From the NCBI RefSeq assembly GCF_000150955.2, contig NC_011695.1, positions 62,001 through 126,000 on the forward strand: a stretch of 64,000 nt of DNA, in the 5' to 3' direction. This document shows, piece after piece, positions 49,911 through 62,263 of this stretch (positions within the stretch are counted from its first letter, which is position 1; the number at the start of each line of letters is the position of its first letter). A program made the position numbers and the translations under genes. Under the pieces are notes generated by a model. It was not told where the DNA came from. It saw only the letters and a program-made list of their open reading frames with translations, and searched no databases. Origin of the DNA: Phaeodactylum tricornutum CCAP 1055/1 (lineage: Eukaryota > Bacillariophyta > Bacillariophyceae > Surirellales > Neidiaceae).

Positions 49911-50413
49911 GAATCGACAACACAATCCGCGGTCACGGTCCACCGGTATCCGCAAGTCTACACAGCATCCGCTATCGAAACACACCCTCGCACGCGTTCG
50001 CCGTCTCGAACCAGAGAGGAGATTCGACCAAGTAGACGGAACGACGGATCCGAATGTGCGTTCGTTTCGGGAAGAATGCCTTTGGGGGCCCATGGTGTCA
50101 TGGTCGTCGTTGTTCGGAGCGGGATGGACCGAGTCCCTCTTGATTGGGTCACGTTGGATACGTCGAGTCGTCGATCGAATCCACTCCCTCTAGTAATGTA
50201 AGGGGAAGGGTTGACGATGGACCGTGGACCGTGACAACCTCCAACCAATTTTTTCTCTTTGTCACCAAAACTACCGCAACCACTTTTCCCGAACCTCTTT
50301 GGTCGGAAGTCAAGTTTCATTTCTTCTGGAATAGTCGACCTTTCCTCTCCGCCAAATTTGCTTTTGTACACAGGCTGGCGTCTGCTTTACAGCATACATA
50401 GCGTGCGGATAGA
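49911..50413. promoter_or_regulatory. Spacer upstream of KLHDC4
   Basis: About 500 bp without a supported gene. It probably holds the promoters of KLHDC4 and of the small minus-strand gene. Confidence 0.4.
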
Positions 50414-52807
50414 ATGCCCAAGAAAAAGGGCAAAAAGGCGGATCCGGAGAAAAAAGCGGCGTTGCAGGCGAAAAAGGAAGCCAAGGCCGACAAGAAAGCG
50501 ACCAAGCGCCTGCACAAGGACGGCAGTCTCGATCCCGCCACCGTCGGTAGTGTGGACGATGTGGATTCGTTGCTGGAGCAGTACCAGCAACAGGATGTGG
50601 CCGGCACCGTCGAATCGCGTAACAGCCAAGCACTCGCCATGGAAGGCTTTCCCGCGGCACGGGCCAACGCTTCCTGGACGCTTTACGAGGATACCAAAAA
50701 GAGTCACGCGGAAGCGTACCTCTTTGGCGGGGAATACTACGACGGCGTCGAAAATATAGTCCTCGATCATCTTTACAAGATTGATTTGACCCGTAACGAG
50801 TGGAAGCAGATCGTGCCGGCGGGGCCAGCCCCACCGCCGCGCTGTGCCCACTCGGCTGCCTACGCCAATCACCATATTTACGTCTTTGGGGGAGAACTCG
50901 CCAGCGCCGATCAGTATCATCACTACCGAGACTTGTGGAAGTACAGCATTAAGGATAGTCAGTGGGCCGAATTGAAGCCGTCCAAAGCGGTAGGGAGTCA
51001 TCCGACGGCAAGGTCTGGACATCAGGCCGTCACGTGGAAACATTTTATGATACTCTTTGGGGGCTTTTACGAAGCGCTCCGAGATACCCCGCGATGGTAC
51101 AATGATGTATACGTCTTTAATCTACAAACGGAATCGTGGATGGATGTCCCGCATTCCAAATTAACCGCACGACCGGAGCCCCGGTCGGCTTGCAACGCCG
51201 CTGTAATTGGGGATCAAATGATTGTGCACGGTGGATTCTCTAAATTGTCCAAGAGTATCCTGGCAAGATCCAACAACCATAACAACAGCCAAATCAACCA
51301 AAACAATCCAGAGGAGGAAACGTCAGAAACCAAAACTCATTCCGACGCTTGGGTCTTGCAGCTCAAGCCCCTCTTGACCGGCCAGCCTCCGATTTGGGAA
51401 CGGCTTCTGTCCAGTACCCAACGCGGCCTGGTCGCGGCCAAGAATCCCAACAATCGGGCGGGGACGGCTTCGGTTGCTTACAAATCCCGATTGCTCGCGT
51501 ACGGGGGAGTGGTCGACCAAGAATCGCACAATCACAAGATTCAGTCCATCTTTTACAACGACCTCTTTGCCCTGGATGTAGCCCGCCGCAAGTGGTTTCC
51601 GGTACACGTCAAGAAGATGCCCAGTAACGGCACTGGCAGTAAGCGCCGACGCCGGAAAGAGGACTCCACTCCGGAACAATCAGAACTTCCGGAATCGAAG
51701 GAAACATTCGGCGACGATATCGAAGAGTCTGAGAATGATAGTGACTTGGAAGAAGACGAACATGATGACGACAACGGTGAAACTCACGCTTGGGACTTGG
51801 ACAAGCTGCGTTCAAACATGTTTGCGTTTGTCGATGGCAACGGAAACACAATTTACGAAAAAATTGAGGAAGAATCCGACGACGAGGTCGGCTATAGAAA
51901 GCAAGACTCTGAAGAAGAAAAGGAAGAGACCAAGCAGGAGGAGCTGGAACAACCGAAACCCGTGGCCGACCATTCAGAATCATCGTCCGGAGAAGAAAAG
52001 GAGCAGAAGAAGGAGCCCGTCAGTAAAGCAAAAACTTCTCCCCTTGAACGAAAAGTCATTGCATCTTCGTCCGTAATGGTAGTCGATCCGGAAACGAAGA
52101 TTCCCGAGGCGGTTGCCCGCACCGAACCCTTGCCGCGTATCAATGCTTCTTTATTGGTAAGCGGTCATACATTATTCGTGTACGGGGGTCTACTTGAAGT
52201 AGGCGATAGAGAAGTCACCTTGGACGATCTTTGGTCGTTTGATTTGCGCAAGCGTGAAAAGTGGGAATGTCACTGGCCAGGGACCATGCACAAGCAAGTA
52301 TGGCGGGGTGCTATTCATGATGATGATGACAGTTACTACAGTTCGACTGCTGCTGCGTTGGACGATGATGAAGAAGAAAGAGAAAGCGATTTGAGCGATG
52401 ACGAAAGGCTAGAAGAGAAAGGCACAACAAGGAAGCCAAAAAAGAAAAGTTCTGGGCTGCGGCAAGAAATCGCCGAGCTCAACGAAAAATATCATCTAGG
52501 TGACGGAAATCGGACTCCGCAACCGGGTGAAGCTTTGTCAGACTTTTACGCGCGGACCTCCGACTATTGGAATCAACAAGCGGCCGATCGGATGCCGGGG
52601 ACAACAAGTGGTGTCGTCAAAAACCCGTCGGAGAGACTGTCCAACAAAGAACTCAAGCGCGAAGGCTTCGGCCTCGCCAACGCACGGTTTGTGGAGTTGG
52701 AACCAGTCATTGAGCGCCTCCATGAGTTAGACTTGGAAAGAGAAGAGCGCAAAGGGCTCAAAAAGGAAAAGAAGGACAAATCCAAAAAGAAAGACCGGCG
52801 GCATTAG
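50414..52807 (+). CDS. KLHDC4: Kelch-domain protein KLHDC4 with C-terminal DUF4110
   Basis: 797 residues; ATG at 50414. A lysine-rich start (MPKKKGKKADPEKKAALQ) leads to a six-bladed kelch propeller: AYLFGGEYYDG, YVFGGELASADQYHHYRDLW, ILFGGFYEALRDTPRWYNDVYVFNL, MIVHGGFSKL, LAYGGVVDQE and, after a long acidic insert (about residues 410-560), LFVYGGLLEVGDREVTLDDLW. The C-terminal 95 residues (LSDFYARTSDYWNQQA, NKELKREGFGLANARF) are the DUF4110 domain found with kelch repeats in KLHDC4 and yeast Kel3. It ends in a lysine-rich tail. Function in this family is poorly known; a cytosolic or nuclear scaffold is likely. No intron is seen. Confidence 0.93.
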   Translation: MPKKKGKKADPEKKAALQAKKEAKADKKATKRLHKDGSLDPATVGSVDDVDSLLEQYQQQDVAGTVESRNSQALAMEGFPAARANASWTLYEDTKKSHAEAYLFGGEYYDGVENIVLDHLYKIDLTRNEWKQIVPAGPAPPPRCAHSAAYANHHIYVFGGELASADQYHHYRDLWKYSIKDSQWAELKPSKAVGSHPTARSGHQAVTWKHFMILFGGFYEALRDTPRWYNDVYVFNLQTESWMDVPHSKLTARPEPRSACNAAVIGDQMIVHGGFSKLSKSILARSNNHNNSQINQNNPEEETSETKTHSDAWVLQLKPLLTGQPPIWERLLSSTQRGLVAAKNPNNRAGTASVAYKSRLLAYGGVVDQESHNHKIQSIFYNDLFALDVARRKWFPVHVKKMPSNGTGSKRRRRKEDSTPEQSELPESKETFGDDIEESENDSDLEEDEHDDDNGETHAWDLDKLRSNMFAFVDGNGNTIYEKIEEESDDEVGYRKQDSEEEKEETKQEELEQPKPVADHSESSSGEEKEQKKEPVSKAKTSPLERKVIASSSVMVVDPETKIPEAVARTEPLPRINASLLVSGHTLFVYGGLLEVGDREVTLDDLWSFDLRKREKWECHWPGTMHKQVWRGAIHDDDDSYYSSTAAALDDDEEERESDLSDDERLEEKGTTRKPKKKSSGLRQEIAELNEKYHLGDGNRTPQPGEALSDFYARTSDYWNQQAADRMPGTTSGVVKNPSERLSNKELKREGFGLANARFVELEPVIERLHELDLEREERKGLKKEKKDKSKKKDRRH

Positions 52808-52929
52808 TGTCTTTGCTTCGGCATTTTTAAATATTGGCTACTTTTGATAAGGACGCAAGAACATGCCGCTAAGAATCACATTTAATGGCATTTAAAGGTT
52901 CCCACGTGAAATGCGAGCAAAAAGATCGT

Positions 52930-54555
52930 CTACCGACGTCCTTTCGTAGAGTCGGACAAGACCGCCAAAATCTGATCAAGCTTGAGCGCGTTGGCTGCGA
53001 CCGTGCTTTCCAGAGCTTCCATACGTGACATCATACTCGCATTGACCAGTGCCGTTTGAGACGACGTGATATCGTGAGGGTCCTCCCCCATGGACGCTTG
53101 GAGTTGAAAAAACTCTTTGAGGGTCAAGGTTCCGTCCATGTTCCCGTCAGCTTTGATAAATCGTTCCCTCATTTCTTTCATCCACGGTGTATCGTTTTCG
53201 CCATCACCTTCTTCGTCGGCCCCCGCAATGATGCGAAAGTACTCCTCGTCCGTAGAATCGTCGTCCGGACTCTCTGATTCGTAATCGTCCGTGGACGTCG
53301 TCGACGAACCGTGCGTCGAGCGCCGTTGCAGTAATCGTTTGTGCGCTTGTTTGGCCATGCGTTCGGCTTCGGCTTCGAATCCCCACGTCAGCATACTGGC
53401 CGGAATGGCTGTCGTGTCAGCGAAGGGGAAAAAAGCAGTGTGAGTGTTTGTATTTCAAGATAGTGTCGCCCCTTGGTCTACGGCCGGGCTCGGCACGGTT
53501 GCACACGCACCAAACATGGCGACAGAGAATACGGACGTGAGGAGCACAATACTCTTCGTGTACCAGGGCAATTCTCCGCTTGGTCCGCCTTGACCAGTCA
53601 GCATGAGCGTACTCATATAAAAGGTTGCCGCGATGGATCCAAAGTCTTCCGCGTCTTCCTTGTTGGCGGGGCGGAGGTAGTACAACAAGACGGCCGTGAC
53701 GAGAATGAGGAAAATGCAGAGCAAGGCCGCGACGTAGAGAATTTCGGAATTGTAGTAGACCACACGGTAGATGGCGTCCATGGCTCGGATGTATCCTTCG
53801 GTTTTCAAAATTCGAAAGAGTCGGAAAAAGCGCAAGTAAGTGAGCGTGGGCAAGTTCCAGCCCGTGGGGTATTCGAGAAAGAAGGGTAGGGTGGCGAACA
53901 AGTCAATCAGGGCGGGCCAGCTGCGCAGGTACTGCAGGCGACCGAAAAGGGGGCCAGCAGCCTTATAGCGCTTGCTTTCTGTAATGATCACCAAACGGCA
54001 GAAATATTCAATGAGGAAGATGGTACTGGACACGCCTTCACTGAAGTGGAAAAAGTCTTTGTGTTTAGCCATGATGTGTTCGTCGGTGGACGTGATGAAA
54101 AAGAGCAAGTCGACGAGAATGACGACGGAGATGAAACGTTTATAAGCAACCGCTTGTATTCGCTTGGAATGTGGATTCAACAAAGTATACACAAAAGAAT
54201 GTCGGTGTTGTTGATGTTTCCGGCGATCCGGTAGCACGGTATCGTCCTGGGAGGCCTTGGAATTGGAAAAGATCGTGGAGGATGCCGGTGGTAGAGCAGG
54301 TCCTTGATTCATCCTATTTCGTACGCTCCTTTTGGACTGAGTCTTCTTGCCGTCGGAAAAGAGCTTGTCGAGCACCGAACTCTGCTGACCCTGTCGACGC
54401 ATTGCCATCTCGCGTCGTCGGTGACGCGGCAAAGGCGGCGGCAAGAGCGGCCTCGTTGTGGCTTGTTCCTGGTCGTCGTCTTCTTCGTCATTCCGGTCGA
54501 GGTCCACGGCCAGGGAGCCGTACGTATTCTGGTTGCTCGTTGCCGTTGCCAGCAT
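52930..54555 (-). CDS. Single-domain voltage-gated cation channel with EF-hand
   Basis: Two exons, 54555-53511 and 53408-52930, encoding 507 residues. The 102-nt intron (GTGCGT to CGACAG) falls inside S6 and restores MFAIPASMLTWGFEAEAER. Residues 1-125 are cytosolic and low-complexity. S1 (about 141-155) is ISVVILVDLLFFIT, and S4 carries spaced arginines (LTYLRFFRLFRILKTEGYIRAM). The pore region reads FYMSTLMLTGQGGPSGELPWYTK, whose filter (TGQGG) is not the potassium TVGYG sequence. The C-terminus has an EF-hand (DGNMDGTLTLKEF) and a coiled-coil-like end (MMSRMEALESTVAANALKLDQI). Six-helix channels with cytosolic EF-hands occur widely in diatoms. Ion selectivity cannot be read. The ATG at 54555 is the first in-frame start. 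Confidence 0.88.
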
Positions 54556-55087
54556 TGTGGGATCGACGGGCCCAACCGTACGAAAGGGAGTGTTCAAAGA
54601 CAAAGAGGAGGTGCGAATCGATTGTTTCCGTGGGAAGAATTGTGCGATGACAATCGAGTAATTTGGGAATGTCGCGGAAGTCGAAACGACATTCGCGGCA
54701 GTGTCCGTTTTCGTACGGTACTGGTACGTTTTGATCCCGCATTATCAGATCACGTTTCTGCCGAAGTTTGACTGTGAGTGTGAGTGTAAATTGGCTGGCT
54801 GGCTCACAGTCAAATACAAGATTTCAAGTTGAAACAAACGAATATTGAAAGTTTTCGAATCGTTTCCGTGTTTTGGGACCAAGTTCGAAATTTCCCTCCG
54901 ACTTTTTGTTTCCTGTCGCCCCCACGATGCTTCGACCCCGTGTGTTTCCAATTCTTTCCTTTCACTGTCTCTTTGTTGACCAAACGAAAAGAACAACCTG
55001 CTTTACGTTCAAGTCATTGAAGAGCAGCAACATTGACGATCCACCAGACCAACACAGCGGGAATACCGTACCGCTTGAGCATGCTCC
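54556..55087. promoter_or_regulatory. Divergent promoter spacer, channel/REV3
   Basis: 532 bp between two start codons. It holds a perfect 12-bp inverted repeat: TTTGACTGTGAG at 54767-54778 and CTCACAGTCAAA at 54803-54814. Each arm carries the shared upstream motif. No gene is seen. Confidence 0.5.
54767..54814. promoter_or_regulatory. Inverted pair of TTTGACTGTGAG elements
   Basis: Two 12-bp arms in perfect inverted orientation, 24 bp apart. They lie 212 bp from the channel start and 274 bp from the REV3 start, so they could serve both genes. Arms contain the TGACTGTGA motif seen in other spacers of this window. Confidence 0.5.
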
Positions 55088-58000
55088 ATGAGTCGTCCTC
55101 TCGAGGTTCCTCCTCCATACTCCTCATCGTCCTCCTCCCCACCCGGACCGAACGTTACGCGGGGTAACCAGAACTTGCCGCCACCGGGTAGCACCTCTTC
55201 GTCGTTGCCGGATGACAACAATGGATTGGACGCGTCAACAACCAAACCGACGCCGATTCACGTTTGTTGTTCCGTCTTGAATACCGTCATTGATCACGTC
55301 ATGGTCTCACCCAGTGCACTGGAACCGGAAGAGCTTCGAGCACAGTACGTCGACGATGCGGTGTTGTCGAGATCCACCGAGTTGGGAGCCGCATCACAGA
55401 CACGCACACCCCTGCAAGTTCCCGTTCTCCGTGTCTTTGGTCCCATCTTGCGTCGGGACAACGACGACAGCAATCCAGATGGAAATGGATCGTTGGATCC
55501 GCCAACCCAGTCGGCCTGTTTGTACATTCACGGTGCCTTTCCCTACTTGTTGTGTCGGCCAGTCGTGGCAGGCGCCGACGGATCCTGGCACCGATCGTCA
55601 CACAATCACCACGGCCTGACGCCATCCGGACACCTCGATTGGGACGATGCCGCGGCGGTGGAACGCATATTGCCCGTTTTGCACGAACATCTCGAAGCCT
55701 CGCTGCAAGCGTCCCTCCAACAATCCTCCCTCGGTCTCGACAAGCACAGCAACAGTAACCGTGAAGCTACCGGGAATTCACGACAACCACCCAAGCCACC
55801 GGCAACCAAAATTATTCGCCGACTGTCTCTCGTGGTCGGTCGTGGATTTTACACCTACTGCGCGGGTCCGCCCGCTCCCTTTGTTCGGGTCGAATACTAC
55901 AATCCCAAATCACGATGGAAAGTTAAAATGCTCCTGGAGCGTGGCTTGGAGCTCCCCAGTTTGTACCATCCCGATCCAATCCAGTACGAACCGGCGGCTC
56001 GGGAAGATCACGTCGAGCCAGACATTGATGCGGCCAATGCGGAAACCTTGTCCTTTCACTGCTACGAAGCACACATTCCGTACACGATGCAGTTCTTCAA
56101 GGACTACAATCTGGCCGGCATGCGGTACATTCATATTGGTAAGACCAAATTCCGACAACCCTTGCCACGAACCCGACGCGCCCGATTTTGGCACAAGCAT
56201 GACGTTCTGGTGGAACCACACGTGCGGGACGAAACCATGTTTCTCGAGTCCAACACCCCAGCCGTCTATCGATGGAATGACGACACCCAAACCAATGTGA
56301 GCCTATTACACGTATCCCCGACCGCACAAAACGATTTCGGCGTGGACGATTCGGTGGCGCATTCGGGTTTGGGAGACACGTTTGCGTTGGCGCAACTATC
56401 ACAGACAGATATTCCGAGCAGTCCATGGTCGGACCGCCCCGACAATGCCAGAGCGGAAGAGGCTGTGTCCCACGCTGAAAGTACACCCCAACACTCCAAT
56501 CCAGACGCGCGAGAATGGATTGTCTCGCCAGGAACGTACGAATGGGAGAAACGCCTCGAAGCGCAAGCGCCACCCACGAAAGAAACCACCTGCGATTTGG
56601 AACTCGATATTCACGTCGACGATATACTAAACGTCCACGAAGTAATTCGAGAAGTGCCAACCATTACCAACAATTCGCGACAACCAGTGCATTGGAGGGC
56701 GGTACCCAGTCTACGAGAGATTTGGGCCGAAGAACGTATCCGCATGGGCAAACTACTACCTCCACAGGATGACTTTCTGAGTCCAGACCGTGGAGCTAGT
56801 ACCACCACACCACCCTTCACGTTAAATGTCCAGCTTCCAGATTCGGCTTTGCCGGGCACCAGACTTGCAGTCACAGGAATGAAACGTCTACGAGACTTGA
56901 CGCTCGGCTTGGACGATAACTTTCGTCGGGTCATGAAAGATATAATTGCCCGCCACGACGTGGCTGTGCAGCGAATTGACGAAGGTCTCGCACGCCGACG
57001 ATTAAATTCCGATAGATTGGCAGAGGCTCAGGAATGGGGGCTTTTGAACCCCAACCGTTCGTCGGGTCCGAAAGGTTTGACCCCCTCCGATCAGGAAGCG
57101 ACAGACACTTTGGCAATGCTTGGTTCTTTATTCAAAGAACCATCACCACCACACGCAAACAACAATTTCTCGAGTGATCAAGGACCGGGATCATCTTCGA
57201 AGTATAGTTGGTCATCCAGTCCGCAGAATTTTTCTTCGAGCCAAGACATCACAGTCAATGGCAAAGCGCATGGTATCGAAGAGGATCGACATTCTTCGCA
57301 GAGCGAGCGCTTTCAAAGCTTGTCTCAAACGTATTACGATGGTCAAGCTGAAGCTGCTGCGGAAAGTGACTTTGAATTGAGCCAAAGGATGGAGCGAGGA
57401 GATGGGATCTTCGAGGGGCCGTTCGAATATGTAGAAGACTTTATTGATCCGGAAACGCTGGCGCCTTTTGAGTCAATCGACGAGGATGGGGATGATTTGT
57501 TCGATCTAGACAGCGATAGCGACGATGGCGCAATGGATGAGTCTCGAATAGAGGAAGAGCTAACGCAACTTGCAACTCAAACGTACAACAAATCAATGGA
57601 AGATTACACCGACGATTCTAGATCAAAACCGTTCGATATGAAGGGTAGCCAAGATGGTTATTGTGCCTCATCGGGCCGTGACCCAGTCAGCACAGAAAAG
57701 TCCATGGCAGAAGCCGACTTATCGGACCATGATCCAGCCAGCAGAGAAAAATTCATGGCGGTTGACATGAAAGCCGACAACCCAACGCCTATGTCTGGGA
57801 AGCAAAATTTGCAAGGGTGTGGTAATGAGAGCGCTAGAGAAATTTCCGCTTTTACAACAAGTCTTCTGAGCTCATCTGACTGCCATGCTCCTTCTAAGTG
57901 CTACGTTGAAATTTTGCGAAATCCTCCTACACGAAAGGCATCGAAGAACAGCGGTACATCCGTCGGGTACCATCCGTTAGCAACCGTTGGTGATGTCCCG

Positions 58001-61000
58001 CCGTGGTTGTTTTTTGCAGAGTATCAAAAGCTTCGTGGTACTACCTCCAGCGCTGCACCATTTTCTTCGTTTCCTTCCATTCCCGATGGTGGATTAAGTG
58101 TCCTTCCGACGAAATCCCCTCCTACTCGGCGAGCTGTACAAGGGTGGATGCTGCGAGAACGCAAACGAAAGCAGCCTTTGGATTCGGGATGCGACCAGGA
58201 GCACGTCGCAGAGAAAAAGCGAATTGCAGGCGCTTCTGCGAGCCTTTCTGTTGTCGCTGAGATGAATGTTGCCATCGACAGAATTCCTCGTCAGCTTGAA
58301 TTGCCACAGACAGCAGAAATTCATTGCAAGGAATATGCTGTCAGGGACAAAGATCAAGCTGGAGCTTTGACCGTTGAAGAAGTAGACTGGTCCAAAAGCC
58401 AAAATCTTTCACAGTATCAAGCTTCGCAAACCGGAGACGAAATTGAGACTGACCATTCAACAAGTAACGGAGGGTTTCAAGTCGTTTCGACTGCTGTTCA
58501 AGAGAAGGTCAGAAGTAGCGGTGACACTGCGAAAAATCACTTACCCACAGACTATGAGTCATTGAGTCAAAGCATGCCAATCAGCGAATCAGGCGGATCG
58601 TTTTTTGTTGCTCAGCCACTGGATGGTATTGGTAATCAAGGGGGTCGAATATGGGTGGAAGGTGGTGGCGTTTTGAAAGCAAACACAAGGTCCTCAGCCC
58701 GACAGTCAACAGCCGACAAAAGCCCGTGCTCTACTAAGGCACATTCCGAGACTATCGGCGGGCCTCACTTACCCTCACCACTTTCAGTCATGATCATCGA
58801 CGTTCATGTGCAGTGTCGGTCGGGTCGCGCTGGAACATCTGATTCGAAAACGATTGCTTTGACCCCCGATTCTGATCGAGACAAAGTCGCTTCAGTGATT
58901 TACTTGTATGGAAAGGATCCTGGCGGAGGAGAGTCTCTGGAGATTCTTGAAAGAGGATGTATCTTTATTCCTGTAGAGAAGGAACTATCCAACACGTCCT
59001 TAGACTTCAACGAGAAAAAACTCCTGAAACGCTTCGCAGACGATCTTCGTCTGGCGATGCCGACGAAAGTCTTAGGATACGACGCGCCCTTTAGTGTAGA
59101 CTGTGTGAGCGACGAGAGGCAGCTTTTACTCAGGCTTTCTTCGGTAGTATATTCCAAGGATCCCGACTTGCTGCTTAGTTGGGACACTCAAGGTACAGGG
59201 CTCGGGTACTTGATAGAAAGAGGCTCCAAAGTCTCGGGTACAACAAATTCAGACTTATCTCGAGAGTCGGATAAGTCGGAACAGGGTATTGACATGGCCC
59301 GACTTTTAGGGAGGACTAGGAAGGTCGACAAAAAGGATAAAGCAAAGGACGGCCGCTTCGCTGGCATGTCGACGGATGATTTTTTAGGCGAAATTGCGAC
59401 AGATGATGCTCCACGCGCTGCCTCGAAGGCTGCACAGGCGCAACGAAGCGAGTGGGCAGGAAGTGGATTGGGCAGGTATGTCTCGCGATTTTCTGTCAAA
59501 CGACAAACGTTGTTTACATGCTCTCACATGCCCGGCCGGATAGTGATTGGGATGACAGAGTTGGTGCTGGAGCTGCTGCGGCGTCAATTGTGAGTGTTTA
59601 CTACTGTTGCTTAAAGAAAATTGTTTTGCTACCTTTGACACTCACTATAAATTTCAAGCTTAGGTGGGGCGTCTTGTGTTCGCCGGTTGGAAGATCATCG
59701 CTGAGGAGGTAAAACATCCGAATGCATCATACTTACCAGCAGTTGTCGCCACTGTCCTGAATCGTCGTATCCCCAACTACGACAATCTGAAATTGACTGA
59801 GTGGTACGGACACAACAGTGGACGAGAACGATGGAGAGTAATTCATCATAAGTTGACGCAGGCAGCGGCATGCCTACTTCTATTCGATGCACTTGACATT
59901 ATTGGCAGGGCAGGCGAAGCCGCTCGTTTGAGTGGAGTTGAGTTCTCTCAGAGTTTCCCCGGAATTCGTGGCTCACAGTACAAAGTCGAAGGGGTTCTTC
60001 TTCGCGCTCTCCAAAGTCTCAACTCGGACGAGCGAGGTTCCAAGAAAGGCCGACAAGATGGACGACTTCACACCTCGAGATCAACGATGTTTAGCGATGA
60101 GAGCAAATCACAGACTCAAAGCCCGTGGAAGATGCGTAGAGCAGCTGCCGGTGGAGAGGACGATGGCCATCCTCTTCATTCGATTTCCGATCGCAATTAT
60201 TTCTTTTTTTCTCCTTCGCTTCAAGACACGAATAAGCAAGAGGCTTTGGAAGTGCAGGCAATGACGCTGGAGCCACAATCAGGGCACAGACAAGACCCCG
60301 TGATTGTTTGTGATTTTACAGCTCTGTATCCGTCTCTAGTGATTGCTTACAATCTGTGCTATTCAACCTGCGCTGGGCGATTGGAATACCACACAACCCG
60401 GAGCGAAATGCGGCGCCAGGGAAGGACGACCGGGAGGCTTGGACCGTTCACGTACCCGGAGGGACGAACAGCAACAGTTCTAAAGCATCACATGAAAACG
60501 ATTTCTGAAGAATCCAACGCAAAAGATAGGATATATGCGGCTCCAACAGGAACCATTTTCGTCTCGGAATCGGTCGTTAAGGGTGTTCTTCCGCAGGTTT
60601 TGGATGAGATTCTTAGCACCAGGGCTATGTTGAAGAAGGCTGCAAAGCAGTACAGGGAAAAGGTGCATGATTTATCTCCGTCGATTTTGCGTCAACTGGA
60701 AGCTCGTCAATTGGCGTTGAAGTACGTCGCGAACGTTACTTATGGTATGTGTGTGCCCAAATTTCACCATTCCTCTTTGAAGCCCTTTTCCCTCTAAAAA
60801 CGTTCGTTGTCTACCATTTCAGGCTACACTTCGGCTACATTCTCCGGTCGATGTGCAATGCCATTGTTGGCTGATACGATTGTTGAATGCGGTCGACGGA
60901 CCCTCCACAATGCGATAGACTTAGCCAATAGTTGGGGCCGTGATAGCAATGGGAAGTGGAGAGAATGCGAAGTGATTTACGGGGACACTGATTCGGTCTT

Positions 61001-62221
61001 TATCAGCCTTCCAGGGCGTTCTGTTCAGGAAGCATTTCGATTCGGAGAAGAATTTTGCGCCGCTGTCACAGCAGCAAACCCACCACCGGTTCAATTGAAG
61101 CTGGAGAAGGTGTATCTTGGCTCGATCATGCAGACGGTACGAGTTTATGATTGTTTCTACGAAAGGGCATCATTGGTCGCTAACCCTTTTTGTTTTCATA
61201 ACAGAAAAAGAAGTACTGTGGAATGAAGTATGAATACGCTGAGCAACGTGTTCCTGTTTTCGAAGCAAAGGGATTAGAAACGATTCGACGTGACCAAGCG
61301 GCAATAACCCAAAAGATTCTCCGTAACAGTCTCGTTACGCTATTTCGAAGCGGAATCTCTTCTGTAAAAGAGTACTTATTCCGTCAATGGACTTTGATAC
61401 TTTCCGGCCAACTGCCGATTTCTGATTTTATCCTTACAGGTCGTGTTCGCAGTCGATACCGTGGCGGACGCGTCGGACCCGTACAGGCGGTTCTATCTCG
61501 ACGACTGGCAGAATCTGATCCAAGTCGAATCATTCGCCATAAAGAGCGCTTGGCGTACGTCATCGTGGCTACTCCTGGACTTACATTTAAGCTTCGTGAC
61601 TGCGTACTCACTCCCATGGAGCTACTTGAACAGTGGGACGCTTTTACAATCCACACTGGCTACTATATTACGAAGCACGTAAATGCGGCCCTTCAGCGTT
61701 GTCTTGGACTGTCGCCCCATTGTGTCGACGTAAGTGCTTGGTACGAAGAATGCCCCAAACCCCGGCAGCGCATTCACTTTTGGCCAACAACCAAGTCAGG
61801 AGGGAGCTTAATGATTTCGTCCTATTTCGGGAGCGACACCTGTTCTCTTTGTGGTAAGAAGTGCAAAGCGCAGGGACGATCTCGTGCTGCAGTTTGCGCG
61901 TACTGCTGCCGAGACGGCGTTTCGGCGATACAGACTGCATTCCAAAGGATGAACATTGTGCAGGAGCAAGCGAGTATTGCTGCTCAGCGATGTCGCCAGT
62001 GCAGCGGTTGCTTTGAGGATGCCGCAACTTTCGGCGTAACAAGGACGGCATCCCGGCCAAAGTATCGGGGGAGCCTTTTAAACGGGACTGTATCAAACGG
62101 CATCATTACTCCTTTGGCGAACTGCACCTGTATTGACTGTCCCAACACTTTTGAGCGTCATAGGCTTCGTGAGGCGGAACTAGAAGCAGTTGCCATTTGT
62201 GAAGCCCTCGACGTGTTTTAA
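55088..62221 (+). CDS. REV3: DNA polymerase zeta catalytic subunit REV3
   Basis: B-family polymerase for translesion synthesis, nuclear. Five exons: 55088-59475, 59544-59589, 59664-60744, 60823-61136 and 61205-62221, 2281 residues. Introns of 68, 74, 78 and 68 nt have GT-AG borders and correct phases, and the joins restore the REV3 sequence (SIVGRLVFAGWK, ANVTYGYTSATFSGR, GSIMQTKKKYCG). The N-terminal domain has VPVLRVFGP and CLYIHGAFPYLLC. A long Ser/Asp-rich linker fills about 370-1230, as in other REV3. Polymerase motif A is DFTALYPS (D1695), B is LKYVANVTYGYTSA, and C is YGDTDS (Y1891). The exonuclease-like region appears degenerate, as expected. CysA is C2156xxC2159 and its partner pair; CysB (C2206, C2209, a Cys near 2250, C2255) should hold the iron-sulfur cluster and bind REV7/POLD accessory subunits. 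Confidence 0.95.
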
Positions 62222-62263
62222 TTTTTGTACGCATAAAATATAGACTAGAATACTTCAGACTTT

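Noticed and set aside
49692-50201. 169-codon plus-strand frame with a mitochondrial-like start (MIRTIPVRRVLAFRRS)
   Set aside because: Arg/Ser-rich throughout, no domain, and it overlaps a more protein-like minus-strand frame. Not fully excluded.
59476-59593. End of the first long REV3 frame (GRIVIGMTELVLELLRRQL) as the true C-terminus
   Set aside because: The GTATGT...GGATAG intron at 59476-59543 and a second at 59590-59663 restore the REV3 sequence (SIVGRLVFAGW); the read-through tail has no homology.
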